64,000 bases of DNA from Chenopodium formosanum (GCA_024500155.1 CM044862.1:23409501-23473500); one strand, 5' to 3'; counted from the stretch's first letter, positions 21,522 through 34,800 are shown. The notes: generated by a model from the letters alone, not told the origin. Made by a program: numbers and translations.

Positions 21522-22070
21522 TGTAGACACCCATTTGTGTCTCCCCAAAACCAAACCCGGTGATGAGTGCCTTTCACGTCGAATCATAATCGAATGAAAC
21601 AAAGTGTGGAAAGGTCTAATGTTGCGAAAAGTTTTATTTCTTTTCTCCCTGATTTTGAAAACTTTATTTTAAGAAAACAGTCAATATAGTTTGGTTGGTC
21701 CATGATATGGGTCCAATAGTGGTGTAGTTGGATGGGGCTTGCAAAGACCTTTCCAACGATATATTATAAGCCCGATTCCGAGGAATATTGAGGAAGTTAT
21801 GGTCTATTTACTAAACTGGGTCCGGTTTGAGCTTTAAGTGCGGCCTAATGATCTAGGGGAGGGCCTAATATAATTTATCATTCCTAATGTAATTGGGAAT
21901 GGTTTTAGTCTTCTAGAACATTCTAGAAGGTCTTTATCATTCCTAATTCAATAAGGACTCTTCAGAGTTTTAATCAAGATCAAATAGCATTTTCGATTGA
22001 AGTTATATTATTTTATCTTCCAGTACGGGAAATTTATCAGATTTTCGAAAATCGCGTGGAAAATTAGTTT

Positions 22071-22160
22071 GGCGTCCAACCCCAGGCCTTGGTGCCTGAA
22101 CCAGAATTGACGCCAGGCGCTAGCCACTGGTGCTGGCGCCAACTAGCCAGGGCTGGCGCC
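22071..22160. promoter_or_regulatory. GGCGCC-type dyad array in family B U3
   Basis: Variants of GGCGCC start at 22071, 22091, 22109, 22135 and 22155 (steps 20, 18, 26, 20), with an offset pair at 22116 and 22129. The array ends 62 bp before the TATA box, the same geometry as family A but with a different palindrome. Confidence 0.75.
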
Positions 22161-22222
22161 AAGGTTGTTTTTCAATCTTCAGACTCTGTTTTGTTAAATT
22201 ATCTTTTTTGGATGATTTTCTC

Positions 22223-22230
22223 TATAAATA
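22223..22230 (+). promoter_or_regulatory. TATA box of the element 2 5' LTR
   Basis: TATAAATA in tctataaata. The aligned site in the 3' LTR (about 30620) has been changed to ctattagta and no longer fits. Confidence 0.7.
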
Positions 22231-23486
22231 TTGTATCAAAAACTCCGTTTTCATTCATCAAGAATCATCAAGAAGCATCAATCATTCATCAATTCTTTTA
22301 ATTCATTCTCTTCATCTTCAATCAAATCATTCATTCATTCATTCATCAACTTTCAATAATATTAATTCTTTAGAATAAAAATTCTTTCTTGCTTTAATAC
22401 AAAATTCCGCATTCACAAGATCTTGATACACCTAGCCATATTCGAAGTTGCCTTCGCCCTAGACGCGAAAGGTTTAATCTCTGAGGGTTTGGTCCCAAAT
22501 CTCTATTTCAATTATTTAATTTAATTGCTTTGATTATTATTTTCCTTGAAGTTACTAACGCGTGTATTTTGTTATTTGAAAGAGGTACGAGGCATCCAAG
22601 TAAGTACTTTAATGGTTTAATTGATATTATGATATAGAAATCATGCTTAGATTGTTATTTTGATCCCTAGTATCATGTCTAGGGTAAATTTAATATTAAG
22701 TATGATTAAAAGTACGATGCTTCCTATGTTCTTCCTAATGTTAATTCATGTTAGTATCATGTTAGGGTTAAATATTTTATTTTTATTTCTTAGTGACATG
22801 CTAGGGTTTGTTATTAATCTTGTTAGTATCATGCCTAGGATCTTGCTATGCTTTAAGATGATTATGATTATTATTAAACATGGTTATTATTGATTATGAT
22901 TGATATTATTATTATTAATGATGTTGATTATTTATTATGTTGCTTGATATACATATTATTATTTATTTTTTATTGTTTGATCACCTTTTATTGTATGTTT
23001 AAAGGGAATTGGTACTTGCAATCACGCTTAATAAGATAATTAATAATCTTGTTAGGTTAATTGTGATTATAAATTCAAGTGATCGCCAATAATAGGTTTA
23101 TTTGTGCATTAATATTTAACAAACATAGATTAAACAGGTTTAGGGTTAATCTTATTGATTGTATGTTAATCAGAAAGCGCACATGAATACGAGCAGAATA
23201 AAGTAGAGGCCTATTATTAGGGCAGGTTCAATCTCTTTTAGGTTGGATTTGTACCATCATCCCCGAACCCTATTTTGGTTCATGACCTTATGGAGTTGAC
23301 GATCTCTTGGATCGTTAAGGAGTGTAACCTTTATCCTATGAACGGTTTACAAGTTCCTTAAAAACTTGTTGGCGACTCTTTTGCTCTATCTTCTTCCCTT
23401 TTGGACGCCACCGTACTTTAGTGTATGATCACAGTGGGGTTCAAGCTAGTGGGATTTTTAAGGGCTTGAAATTATTCTCTACAGCT

Positions 23487-23510
23487 TTTGGCGACTCCGC
23501 TGGGGAGGAT
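23487..23510 (+). other. Primer-binding site of element 2
   Basis: TTTGGCGACTCCGCTGGGGA follows the LTR end closely. It differs from the family A site at one position (G for A). Confidence 0.88.
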
Positions 23511-23788
23511 TTCTATTTTAATTCCTGAATTTGTTTCGACAATGATTTAGAATGAGCGGATGAGACTCGAAAAGTTCTAAGTATTTCATGTGCGTAATTT
23601 TTATTAACATTATTGTCATATGCATAAAAAGGTTCTCATTGGAAAGACCATCCTTAATGAGTCAAAAACATAAGGATTTTACACGTAGGAAATTTGAGAA
23701 ATGTCTTTCACAACTAGGACTGAAATAACACCGCGCGAAACTGGATGATTTTATTAAGCACGGAATGCTGCTGAGGCATGTGGGAAGT

Positions 23789-23899
23789 AGCGTCAGGGGC
23801 CAGAGCTTGGCGCCAAAATTTTAGCCGTAGCGCCAGACGCCAGTATTGGCGCCAGGCGCTACAGTTAAAAGTTGGCACCAATCTCTGTTTGCTAGCGCC
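23789..23899. promoter_or_regulatory. Family B leader array 1
   Basis: GGCGCC-like sites start at 23789, 23809, 23829, 23848, 23874 and 23894 (steps 20, 20, 19, 26, 20), with offset copies at 23836 and 23855. The flanks often complete TTGGCGCCAA. Confidence 0.8.
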
Positions 23900-24530
23900 A
23901 ATTTCCCCCAACACCGAGCCAGAAATATGCGTTCTAATTTCGACCGGTTTTTCGTATTGTTTGCTCGATCCCGCTTCCTGATTGAATTTTTTCTCACTTT
24001 TCTGAAACCCATATGTGTTCTACATATGGACATAACCCTCTGGGAATTCATGCTCTATCTACCCGATTGAACGCTCCTGGCAACAAAGGGTACATCTGAG
24101 AGATTGAATTCACAAAACCATGGAAGTGAGTTTTTTCTAAAAAACTCGCGGTGTCCTATCCACACGCGCTAACCATTCACGGTTAGGCTTCTGCGCGGTG
24201 CATCTGGACAATTAACCATGGACCCTATTTGACTAAACCATATCCCGAACTTTAGATAACTAGAGCCATGGTTAGGTTGCGAACTCATTGCATCATATTG
24301 TGCCTACTTGACTAATTGTGCATTATTTGTTGTGCATATATATCCTATGCTCCTCTTAACCGTTTGTTGATTTGTGTTGAGATTAAAATTAATGACTTAA
24401 AAAACTTTGCCTAATTAATTAATTAATTTGAGTCAATAAAGTTTTTTTTTTCTTTTTTTAATCGGCATTGACCTAGTACGACTTTAGGCATACCCCAGTT
24501 GACTAATAATACCGAAAACAGTCCCAGAAC

Positions 24531-24636
24531 GACGCTCCAATATTGGTGCCAAAGTTTGAGCTGTAGCGCCACAATATAGTGTGTAGCTCCAGACATTAAC
24601 TAAAAAGTCTGGCGCCAATCACCATATTGTGACGCC
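24531..24636. promoter_or_regulatory. Family B leader array 2
   Basis: Sites start at 24531, 24545, 24565, 24585, 24611 and 24631 (last four steps 20, 20, 26, 20). Sequence and spacing parallel array 1, so one is probably a diverged duplicate of the other. Confidence 0.78.
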
Positions 24637-25175
24637 AATCCTGTCGCTTGGCCGACAGTTCGGATTATTTGTCGAGTCATCACCTAGTGTCTAATTAACC
24701 AGTTTACTAATTAATTCGGTTAATTTTCACTGTCAATAACACCTTGTCAAGTCATTAATCGAGTCTTGGTCACATAGTCTAGCCATATGGTCATGACACG
24801 AGTCTTAACATGTCACCTACACTCACTTGTCTTAGCACACACTTTGAGTATACATCACCATGGCCATGTCTTAGGTTCATGCATGAGTCGGTCTTTTCCG
24901 TCATTTGAGTTGGGGGGGTACATTCTATTCCTAATCCTTCATATTCCTCCACCTCCATCTTTCTTCTTCATATTCCATTCCAATTTTTCTTCACCTTCTT
25001 CATCCGTTGCATGTTGAATAAAGTTTGAGTCAAATAATTAACAATAAGTATCCCCAAATTCCTTTTCCACAGTACTTGGTCGAGGAGAGAAGGGCGATTA
25101 ATCGAGGACAACCTCTTTATTCAAGTCTCGCTTTTTGATAAACCGATTCACCAAAGGAGGAAGGCTAAGAAGATA

Positions 25176-27190
25176 ATGGCAACTCAAGAAGAAGTCAATG
25201 ATCTTAAGAACCAATTGGCTACTGTGAGTGAGACACTGATGCTCCTCGCACTTAAGGTCGATAATCCCGTGAAGCAACAACAGATGGATCTCATGCAAGA
25301 GAGTCTCAGCAAGCTATCTAGTGACTACAAATTTCAGGGCATGAGTTCACAAGGAATCTCGCTGGACAAAGAACTTCTTCCGCATAAGTTCAACGCCACC
25401 GACATCCCTAAATTCAAGGCAACAGATAACCCTTACTTCCATCTAAGAGCTTTTGAAACTATAATGAGCATTAAGGGTATCGATAAGAAAATTTTCCCCT
25501 CTCTGTTCCCACTATCTCTCGAAACCGTTTGTCAACAATGGTTCTTTTCTCTCGAGAAAGAAAAAACCTCTTCTTGGGAATCGATAACAAACGCTTTCAT
25601 AGATAGATACAAGTGCAACATCCAAGACGAGACAGACCATAGACAACTCGAGATGTTAAAACAAAAGGAAAACGAAGGGTTCACGTCTTTCTTCAACAAA
25701 TGGAGGGAAATTTCTGCTAATATGGTCAAAGCCCCTATTGAAAAAGAATCTGTGAGGATGTTTATCAAGAATCTCCAAGGGAAGTATTCAAAGCACTTAA
25801 AGTACCAACACAACTTGAATACTTTCAAAGTTGTCTATAATATAGGCATTGACATTGAAGATGACCTTCTGAAAGATAATAGTGCGAGAGGAAAGAAGAG
25901 CGACCATCCTTCTTCTTCCTCTAATGAGGTACATGCCACAAACACCTCTAAACCGCGAATTCAAAGATCAAAAAGGGTGTTCACTCCACTTGGTATAAGT
26001 TATGAAACGGCTTTCGAGAAGCTACATCACAAAGGACTAGTCATGCCCATAGGGCCCATCAAAGATCCGGTTCCAGAAGCTAGGCCACCTAAGTGGGACC
26101 CTAATAAGCACTGCAAATATCATCAAGGAAAAGGTCACGACACTGAAGAGTGTTGACAACTCAAAGAAGCTATTCAAGATCTGATCGATGACAATGAAAC
26201 TTCCGAGATTCTAGCCATTGAAGATGACCAAGCATCCTTTGATCCATCACTTCTTATCACACCTGTAGGAGAGCCTATGATCGAGATAGCTTATATGACC
26301 TCTCTCAATGAAGTGGCCATAATTGAAGGGGATGAAAGTCTTTTCTTAGATAATACCAAGGAAGACTCGTCAAGTATAAAGGAGGAAATTCAAAAACTGC
26401 AAGATGTCATTGCCATGCTCTTGAATGTGGTAGAAGGATTGGCAAATCGGGTGATGGCCATTGAACAAAATTCTTGCCAAGGGTTTAATGAAGAACTCAA
26501 TGCTCCTAAGCCACAAGAAAAATGGACCATTGAAGAATACACACCAATAGGAATGACTTACAATGAAGCTTTTGACTGTCTTCACGATCAATGTCTCATT
26601 CACTCCATTGGTCCCAGTCAAGATCCTTCATCTGAAAAACGTTCTCCTAATTGGGATCCAAATTCCTATTGTCGATACCATAAAGGTCGCGGTCACACTA
26701 CTGAAGAGTGTCTCGCCCTCAAGGATCGTGTTCAGGACTTCATTGATTCAAATCTCCTTCATGTTCCTCCGCGCGACAGGATGGCCAAGATTAGTAACAA
26801 TAGTATCAGTAGCTGTAAAGGGAAGAAGAACGACTATCCTTCTTCTTCCAAAAACACCTACTATAGTAATAGTGTTGGTACTTTCGACCTTAGTGAGATC
26901 CTAGCCATGGGTAATCGAAAGCAACCGAAAAGGGAATTTACCCCTATTGGAACTAACTACGATGATGCTTTCAATCGACTCCATGCCAAGGGAATCATTA
27001 CTCCATTGGACCTACTAAAGATCCCCCACTTAAGAAAAGATTGCCTAGTTGGAATCCAGACAAACACTGCAAGTACCACCAAGGTAGGGGTCATACTACT
27101 GAGAGTTGTTGGAAGCTAAAGGAGGCCATCCAGCATTTGATTGATAACAACAAGCTTCCCATACCTCTAGTTAACAAGAAGAGCGAGTAA
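25176..27190 (+). pseudogene. Gag of element 2 with three zinc-knuckle modules
   Basis: Starts MATQEEVND. The first 330 residues match element 1 Gag: NPYFHLRAFETIM, CQQWFFSLE, ENEGFTSFF, then a C-X2-H-X4-H-X4-C knuckle (CKYHQGKGHDTEEC). A TGA then replaces the expected Trp codon (after 26153). The frame continues to a second copy of the same module (TPIGMTYNEAF to CRYHKGRGHTTEEC, about 26540-26715). A third (PIGTNYDDAF to CKYHQGRGHTTESC, about 26940-27115) is split by a one-base loss near 27004. The final stop is at 27188. Element 1 has only one such module. Protease and pol are absent. Gag would package the RNA; the copy is now broken in at least two places. Confidence 0.85.
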
Positions 27191-29370
27191 TGATAAGGGA
27201 AGCAACACAAGACAAGAGACGAGCTTCAACGACAAGATTTTATGACCTCTTTTTCTATTTCTTTTTCATTTTACCCCTTCCCCAATAAGTCTAACATAGG
27301 CATCTTTTCCTTTCCTTAGGTTATTTTTGTAGTCTTTTTTCCTTTCCTTTTAATAAAAATGAGCATTTATTTCCTTGCATATGATCATTCCATTACATTA
27401 CATTCAAAAAAATAAATAAATAAATAAATAAATAAAAATAAAAAAAATCCATGTCGAATTAAGCACAAGGTATACTAATGATTTGAGGCACCCCTTGTAG
27501 CCACATCATATCTCCTTTCACCTTACAAATATGCAATCCTTTCTTCATAAACCACTTTGAGCCTCGTCTAACGATAGACCCTTCTTTTTTCAACCTACAT
27601 CTACCTAACCTTGGGATGGGATAGCGTGCAATTTATGCAATTCTAACGAAAGCTTGAGTAAATTCAAAAGAAAGCAATAGCAAAAAATAAGCAATAATAA
27701 AAAAACGAAAACAAGTGTACAAAAGGGTAAGTGTTCCAATGTCTTTGATATGAAAGTATCTTCGATAAGAACATGTCTCAGATTGCGTCTCTTATCGAGT
27801 GCTCGGTACCGTGCCTGAGAAACATGAATGCCAAGTGAGTGATAGACCGCATGATCGGGATTGCCCACACTTATAAAATAAATTCTAAAGCAAAAGAAAG
27901 AGCTAAAAAAAGAGTAGAAACTCAAGCATGAAAATACAAATATTCAAAAGCAAGGTTGCACACCTTGGGGGCTTATCTAGGGTCTTGGGCCTTTATCCCC
28001 TTCTTCTTTAAACCTTTAGCCTAACCACGTTACAACCCTTAAAAAGACCTTTTTGAGGTATACACACTTGTGCGAGGTTCGGCTAGAGCTACGTTCGGCC
28101 TGATTCCTAACGGATACGTAGGCAACCTCACATCGAGGTGCGGCCATAATAAAAATGCATTCATATTCACATTCACACACTTCCACCATGATCATATCAA
28201 GGGATTTACTATGCTCATCCCTTTTCACTTAAAGCTAGACTCGGGGGCTTAGCTTGATCCCTACATCATTAGCTTACCTAGCCTAAGAGTCACTATTATT
28301 TGGCTCTTCTAACAATAATATTTTCCCACACACTTAGCTCTTGCGGCCTAGCTTTAGAGTCACTTTCACACACTGCACAGATACATGACCAAATATACTT
28401 CCCTTAGGAACCCTTTGTCATGAAATCTTAACATTGAAGCATGCCTTGTCATATCAACATCACTCATCAACCATAATGGTCATTGCATCACGAAGTATGA
28501 AGTGCTTAGCCTCCGTGCCTAAGTTACCCAAATACTTTTATCATGGAGTCAACAGTTGAGATAGCCTAGGATGGATTAATCCTTGCACCTTGAGAGATAA
28601 TATCAAACAGCATTTGACTAAGCTCATTCAACATGCATCTTCAAACTTTTGATTTTCTTTTTCACGTCTTTCTTTTTCGGGAGAAAGACGGTACCCTCCA
28701 CAAAATTGACGGAAAATTTTTGCTTTTTGCATTTTTCGAGTCGCACGATCACATTACAATGCACACACGAGTCATGTACACATTGAGTCATGTCGTGTCA
28801 TATCACTTTGATTTGAGTCTAACACATGTATCATTACACTTCGAGTCGAGTCAATCTCGAGTCAGTCAAACATATCGAGTCAAGTTTATACCTTGAGTCG
28901 CGTCAAGTCGATGAGTCAAGCAACATTAAACCTTAGGTCAACCCTTAGATGATTTTAAGCCTTAGGTCAACCCTAAGATAATTAAAGAAATTGGCAAAGT
29001 TCTATAGTCAAAATAAATACAGGTGCAGCAGAACAGGGAAGACCCTACTCCAGTGCCTGGCGCCAGAGATATTTCAGCAGCGGCAGAGCTCAAAGCCTCT
29101 CAGAAAGGTGATTTTGACCTCATACAACAATTTCGGGTTCCTTGGTACGCCAGTTAGCCCCTATAAGCAATTTGACATGATTAAGTAGTCAGTTTGATTA
29201 CAATTGCAATAAGTGATCGACCTGATGAAAGATCGTCTCACTTAGCTTAAAGCGCCTAATCACGGAGACACCGACATACTGGTTTTAGCGGAATAAAGTT
29301 CAGGCGAGCTTTAGAGATCGAGAAACGTTGGTCTTCGGAAATTTTTTCTTCAAGACATTATTGCAACAAA
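27191..29370 (+). other. Long 3' untranslated region of element 2
   Basis: 2.2 kb with no convincing gene on either strand, where family A has its antisense genes. It includes an (AAAT)n run at about 27413-27440 and repeated gagtca/cgagtc words between 28735 and 28920. A single GGCGCC site is at about 29060. Confidence 0.65.
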
Positions 29371-29374
29371 CATT

Positions 29375-29645
29375 CAAGCACCGAAGCTCTATTGTTCAGA
29401 GACGCGTGAACACTTCCATCAAAAGCTCTTTTGCTCCAGAGACGCGTGGGCATATCAATCAAGCTCTTTTGTTCAGAGACGCGTGGACAATCCTTTTCAA
29501 ACTCTCTTTTGTTCAGAGACCCGTGGACATTTCATTCAAGATCTATTGTTCAGAGACGCGTGGGCATATCAATCAAACTCTTTATTCAGAGACGCGTGAA
29601 CATATAAAAAAGAAGCTCTTTGTTCAGAGACGAGTGAACATCGAA
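29375..29645. repeat. Tandem repeats of about 40 bp near the element 2 polypurine tract
   Basis: About seven imperfect units share ttcagagacgcgtg followed by a variable tail. They occupy the same position as the 65-75 bp repeats of family A (1865-2285) but are unrelated in sequence. Confidence 0.85.
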
Positions 29646-29902
29646 ACAGCAAGATGACATTCTCTAGCTTGCAGGAGGTCATCAAAACAACAGTACAACA
29701 ACAATCGGTTACTTTTAGAGACGTGTGCTCGACGGTGCAAGATACGCGTTTCTTAACTCTTTTATCTGTTTAACTAATGCTAGTTTTGCAGGTATCGGCG
29801 TTATAAGATTGATTTAGGATTGCAGAACGTTCTGAATCATTCTCCGTCCCTATAGTTACTTTGACTTTCGTTTTCGAAACTTGCGTTTCTCCAAACTCAG
29901 TC

Positions 29903-29916
29903 AAAGTGGGGACTTC
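29903..29916 (+). other. Polypurine tract of element 2
   Basis: AAAGTGGGGACTTC lies directly before TGTAGACACC of the 3' LTR. The preceding 100 bp match the corresponding part of element 1. Confidence 0.9.
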
Positions 29917-31882
29917 TGTAGACACCCATTTGTGTCTCCCCAAAACCAAACCCGGTGATGAGTGCCTTTCACGTCAAATCATAATCGAATGAAACGAAGT
30001 GTGGAAAGGTCTAATGTTGCGGAAAGTTTTATTTCTTTTCTCCCTGATTTTGAAAACTTTATTGTAAGAAAACAGCCAATCAAGTTTAGTTGGTCCATGA
30101 TATGGGTCCAATAGTGGTGTAGTTGGATGGGGCTTGCAAAGACCTTTCCAACGATATATTATAAGCCCGATTCCAAGGAATATTGAGGAAGTTATGGCCA
30201 ATTTACTAAACTGGGTCCGGTTTGAGCTTTAAGTACGGCCTAATGATCTAGGGGAGGGCCTAATATAATTTATCATTCCTAATGCAATTAGGAATGGTTT
30301 TAGTCTTCTAGAACATTCTATAAGGTCTTTATCATTCCTAATTCAATTAGGACTCTTCAGAGTTTTAATCAAGATCAAATAGCATTTTCGATTGAAATTA
30401 TATTATTTTATCTTCTAGTAAGGGAAATTTATCAGATTTTCGAAAATCGCGTGGAAAATCAGTTTGGCGTCCAACCCCATGCCTTGGCGCCTAGAACCAG
30501 GATTGGCGCCAGGTGCTAGCCACTGGTGCTGGCGCCAACTAGCCAGGGCTGGCGCCAAGGTTGTTTTTCGATCTTCAGACTCTGTTTTGTTAAATTATCT
30601 TTTTTGGATGATTTTCACTATTAGTATCATATCAAAAACTCCGTTTTCATTCATCAAGAATCATCAAGAAGCATCAATCATTCATCAATTCTTTTAATTC
30701 ATTCTCTTCATCTTCAATCAAATCATTCATTCATTCATTCTTCAACTTTCAATAATATTAATTCTTTAGAATTAAAATTCTTTCTTGCTTTAATACAAAA
30801 TTCCGCATTCACAAGATCTTGATACACCTAGCCATATTCGAAGTTGCCTTCGCCCTAGACGCGAAAGATTTAATCTCTGAGGGTTTGGTCCCAAATCTCT
30901 ATTTCAATTATTTAATTTAATTCCTTTGATTATTATTTTCCTTGAAGTTACTAACGCGTGTATTTTGTTATTAGAAAGAGGTACGAGACATCCAAGTAAG
31001 TACTTTAATGGTTTAATTGATATTATGATATAGAAATCATGCTTAGATTGTTATTTTGATTCCTAGTATCATGTCTAGGGTAAATTTAATATTAAGTATG
31101 ATTAAAAGTACGATGCTTCCTATGTTCTTCCTAATGTTAATTCATGTTAGTATCATGTTAGGGTTAAATATTTGATTTTTATTGCTTAGTGACATGCTAG
31201 GGTTTGTTATTAATCTTGTTAGTATCATGCCTAGGATCTTGCTATGCTTTAACATGATTATGATTATTATTAAACATGGTTATTATTGATTATGATTGAT
31301 ATTATTATTATTATTAATGATGTTGATTATTTATTATGTTGCTTGATATACATATTATTATTTATTTTTTATTGCTTGATCACCTTTTATTGTATGTTTA
31401 AAGGGAATTGGTACTTGCAATCACGCTTAATAAGATAATTAATAATCTTGTTAGATTAATTGTGATTATAAATTCAAGTGATCGCCAATAATAGGGTTAT
31501 TTGTGCATTAATATTCAACCAACATAGATTAAAGAGGTTTAGGGTTAATCCTATTGATTGTATGTTAATCAGAAAGCGCACATGAATACGAGCAGAATAA
31601 AGTAGAGGCCTATTATTAGGGCAGGTTCAATCTCTTTTAGGTTGGATTTGTACCATCATCCCCGAACCCTATTTTGGTTCATGACCTTATGGAGTTGACG
31701 ATCTCTTGGATCGTTAAGGGGTGTAACCTTCATCCTATGAACGGTTTACAAGTTCCTTAAAAACTTGTTGGCGACTCTTTTGCTCTATCTTCTTCCCTTT
31801 TGGACGCCACCGTACTTTAGTGTATGATCAAAGTGGGGTTCAAGCTAGTGGGATTTTTAAAGGCTTGAAATTATTCCCTACA
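29917..31882 (+). repeat. 3' LTR of element 2
   Basis: 1966 bp matching 21522-23483 with about 3% difference by eye. Its U3 array keeps better motifs than the 5' copy: starts at 30466, 30486, 30505, 30531 and 30551 (steps 20, 19, 26, 20). The TATA box is lost. Confidence 0.95.
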
Positions 31883-34800
31883 ATATCCATTCCGGATACT
31901 TGGATACTCTGATGAAACCTGCGGCCAACTGCTTCCTGATTTCTTCTTTGATTTTGAGAGCCACATCCGGTTTCATACGGCACCACTTTTGTTTGACAGG
32001 CTTCATACCTGGAATGAGTGGTATCGTATGCTGAGCTATATCCCTGTCAATTCCTGGCATATCTTGGTATGACCAAGCAAATACATCAACAAATTCACTA
32101 AGCAAGTTAATTAGCTCTTTGCGTTCATATTGACTTAGTGTTAATCCAATTTTTACTTCTTTAACAGTCGTATCATTGGAAATATTAACTTTTTCTGTAT
32201 CTTCAATAACTGTTGTTTTATTTTCGTGTTCTTCCATTGCTTTTATTATTTCTTTGTCATTTTTATCAATAGCAAAGCAATATTGATCAGGGCTAGGGGA
32301 ATGGCACGCATCGTAAGCAAAGGTACTCATTTTATTGAATTCATTGGCTAATACATCAAGAGAGGAAAGGTCGGCTGCGACCTCACCAGAATTATTAGGA
32401 CTAGAAAGAGAGGACTCAACAAGAGACTCAGGATTGAACTCTATAGCAGAAAGAGGGTCGGTCTCAGACACTAAGGACTCGTCTACAGACTTAGATTCAG
32501 ACTCGGACTCGGACCCAGACGACTCAGACTCATCAAACATAGGACCCTCGCCAGCGGTTATTTCCAACTTCTCTCCACTCGGCGTAATGACCCTCAATGT
32601 CTTGCGTCATCCCCTTGAAATGTTGTCAGCTTGGACAATTAACTCGGAGGGGTCAAAATCCTTGTTCGCTATGACAGCTTGAACGAGCTCGGAGTTATCA
32701 TTGCGGACCGTCTTGGACTCATTTTTCTCCATTCCAAAATGAAGGTTGATTCCTAAATCATCAGAGTTCAGGCTAGCTGGCTTCTCGGTTGTGAAGGGCT
32801 CTTCGTCTTCGTCAACGAAGTCACAATCAAGGAACACCTCGAATCCTGGTTCATGGATCCCATCATGGACGAATGGCTCAGGGAATTCATAGCATGGGAA
32901 GTCTTCCCCTTCTTTGATGTACTGGCCATTGAGGATGAACGGATATGGATCCATGGCCATTTCCGTCTTCGTGATTCGAGCATTATTGCGAGCTTTCATC
33001 TTTAATGAAGCTTGTTTCAGATCTTCTTTTGTTGGCTTGAATCCCAAGCCAAAAGTATCCTTCTTGAGTGCACTAGGATGGCCCCAAGATTCAGCCAGTT
33101 TCTTCTTGATTCCAATGGTCATTCTAGGGAAATGACCTTGCTTCTTCAGAATGGCATTGATATTGGTGTTTGAATAGGGATCGAAGTCGAGATGGCACTT
33201 TTCCTCCTCTTCGAACACGAGAACATCATCTAGTGAAAACCCCTAAAGATCTTCATCTTCTTCGTCATGTTCAACATGGACGATAGGAGTATCAATAACT
33301 TGAATGCACATAGGAGAAGCATCGATAGTAATCGGAACCCCTCCAACTATAGCTTTCACTTTCTGGTGAAGCGATGATGGAATCGCCTTTAGCTCATGAA
33401 GCTAAGGGCGTCCTAACAACAGATTGAAAGAGGCCTTAATGTCCACCACCTGAAATTTGGTGCGACGTTCAATGGCCCCAGTAGTTATATTCAGTATGAT
33501 AGTACCCACGGCTTGACAGCGAGTATTATCATAAGCTCGAATCCCTTGAGTGGAGGGAGTCAATTCTTCACTCTTTATACCCAACTTCTTTGCAGTACGG
33601 AGCAGGCACACATTGATTGCAGAGCCATTATCAACCAGGCTCATGGGAACATTCATCTGCCTACACACCACGGTGAGGTGTAAGGACTTATTATGTTGGT
33701 CCCCTTCCAGGGGTAGATCCTTATCAGAAAATGAAATCAGATTGCTAGTACTTGGCAGCTCAGTAGTGAGAAAGTTGACCAATCCTTGAAGAGTCATGTC
33801 ATCATCAAATCCTATCTTCACCAGAGCATTCATCACAGCCTTTCGATGCTCATGGGAAGTGGCCAAAAGCTTCCATACATTCATCTCCACCTTGGTCTTT
33901 TGCAGTTGTTTGACCACATCGTTGTTCACAGGGTCGATGGGATCAACTATCGGATGTGATTGTGGTGGAGGTGGAGGTGGGTTAGGTTGTTGCAACCGTC
34001 CACTTCTGGTGAGAACCTTGACCTCACAGTCCCCCTAAACATCTTCACTGGTGCCAAGAGATGAACATGCTATATCTTTGAGATAGACATCTTCATCATC
34101 ACTATCCCAAATTCCATTCACTTCTTCAGTACTTGAGATAAATACAACTTCCGGCAGAGGTTCATTCACAGGTTGAATGAGTATCGACGGATCAAAGGAG
34201 ACTTCATCTCCCATAATAGCCAAAGCATCAGAAAGAGGACCTGTTTGAATGTTAGGCTTCTTGCCCCCTGGAGGGACAGGAAGTTGATTAGCATCGATCA
34301 AGTCTTGGATTGCATCCTTCAGCCTCCAACACTTCTCAGTGTTATGACCCTTGCCTTGATGAAACTTGCAATAAGCATTGGGGTCATAGCTAGCGGTCCT
34401 ATTCTCGGGTCGAGGTTCTGGAAATGGTCTGATTGGCATAATCAGTCCTTGACCATGCAAACGGTCATAAGCAGCATCATAAGTCATTCCCAAAGGCATA
34501 TAAACCCTCCTTTGCCTTTGGAATCTTTGAGGAGGAGCATTGAGGGCTGCACATCATTGATGTTGATATTGTTGGTAGCATTATTGGGCTGAGAAGACGA
34601 AGAAGAAGGAGTGTCGTTCTTCTTGTTTTTCCAAGTGTTGTTGTTATTATTGCTACCAACACACTTCATTAGCTCATCCTCGATATTGATTCCAATATCG
34701 TATACAACTTCAAAGGTACTCAGAGGCAGAAACTTCAAGTGTTGCTTGTACTTATGAGTCAGATTGGCAATGAACAAGCGAACCATTTCTTTCTCCTTGG

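Larger units (their letters stand above)
21522..23483 (+). repeat. 5' LTR of element 2
   Basis: 1962 bp, from TGTAGACACC to CTCTACA. U3 includes a GGCGCC-type array (22071-22160) and a TATA box (22223). The end of the LTR shares short blocks with family A LTRs, for example around cggtttacaagttccttaa. Confidence 0.95.
23511..25175 (+). other. Leader of element 2 with two GGCGCC-type arrays
   Basis: No gene is seen. Array 1 (23789-23899) and array 2 (24531-24636) have related sequence and spacing. Between and after them the DNA is AT-rich, with scattered gagtc/gtcatg words around 24660-24900. Confidence 0.75.
21522..31882 (+). mobile_element. Element 2: Gag-only LTR retrotransposon (TR-GAG type), family B
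   Basis: The element has LTRs at 21522-23483 and 29917-31882, a primer-binding site, one gag-like gene and a polypurine tract, but no protease, RT, RNase H or integrase anywhere in its 10.4 kb. It fits the non-autonomous TR-GAG class. Shared primer-binding site, polypurine tract and pre-PPT sequence suggest that it uses the enzymes of a Tat element such as family A. The flanks are CTATC (21517-21521) and ATATC (31883-31887), a 5-bp target duplication with one mismatch, within host sequence that is continuous in element 1 (near 12100). The LTRs differ by roughly 3%, so it is older than element 1. Confidence 0.92.

Noticed and set aside
27605..27925. 106-codon minus-strand ORF in the element 2 3' region
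   Set aside because: Hydrophobic, low-complexity ends, no recognisable domain; the antisense genes of family A have no counterpart here.
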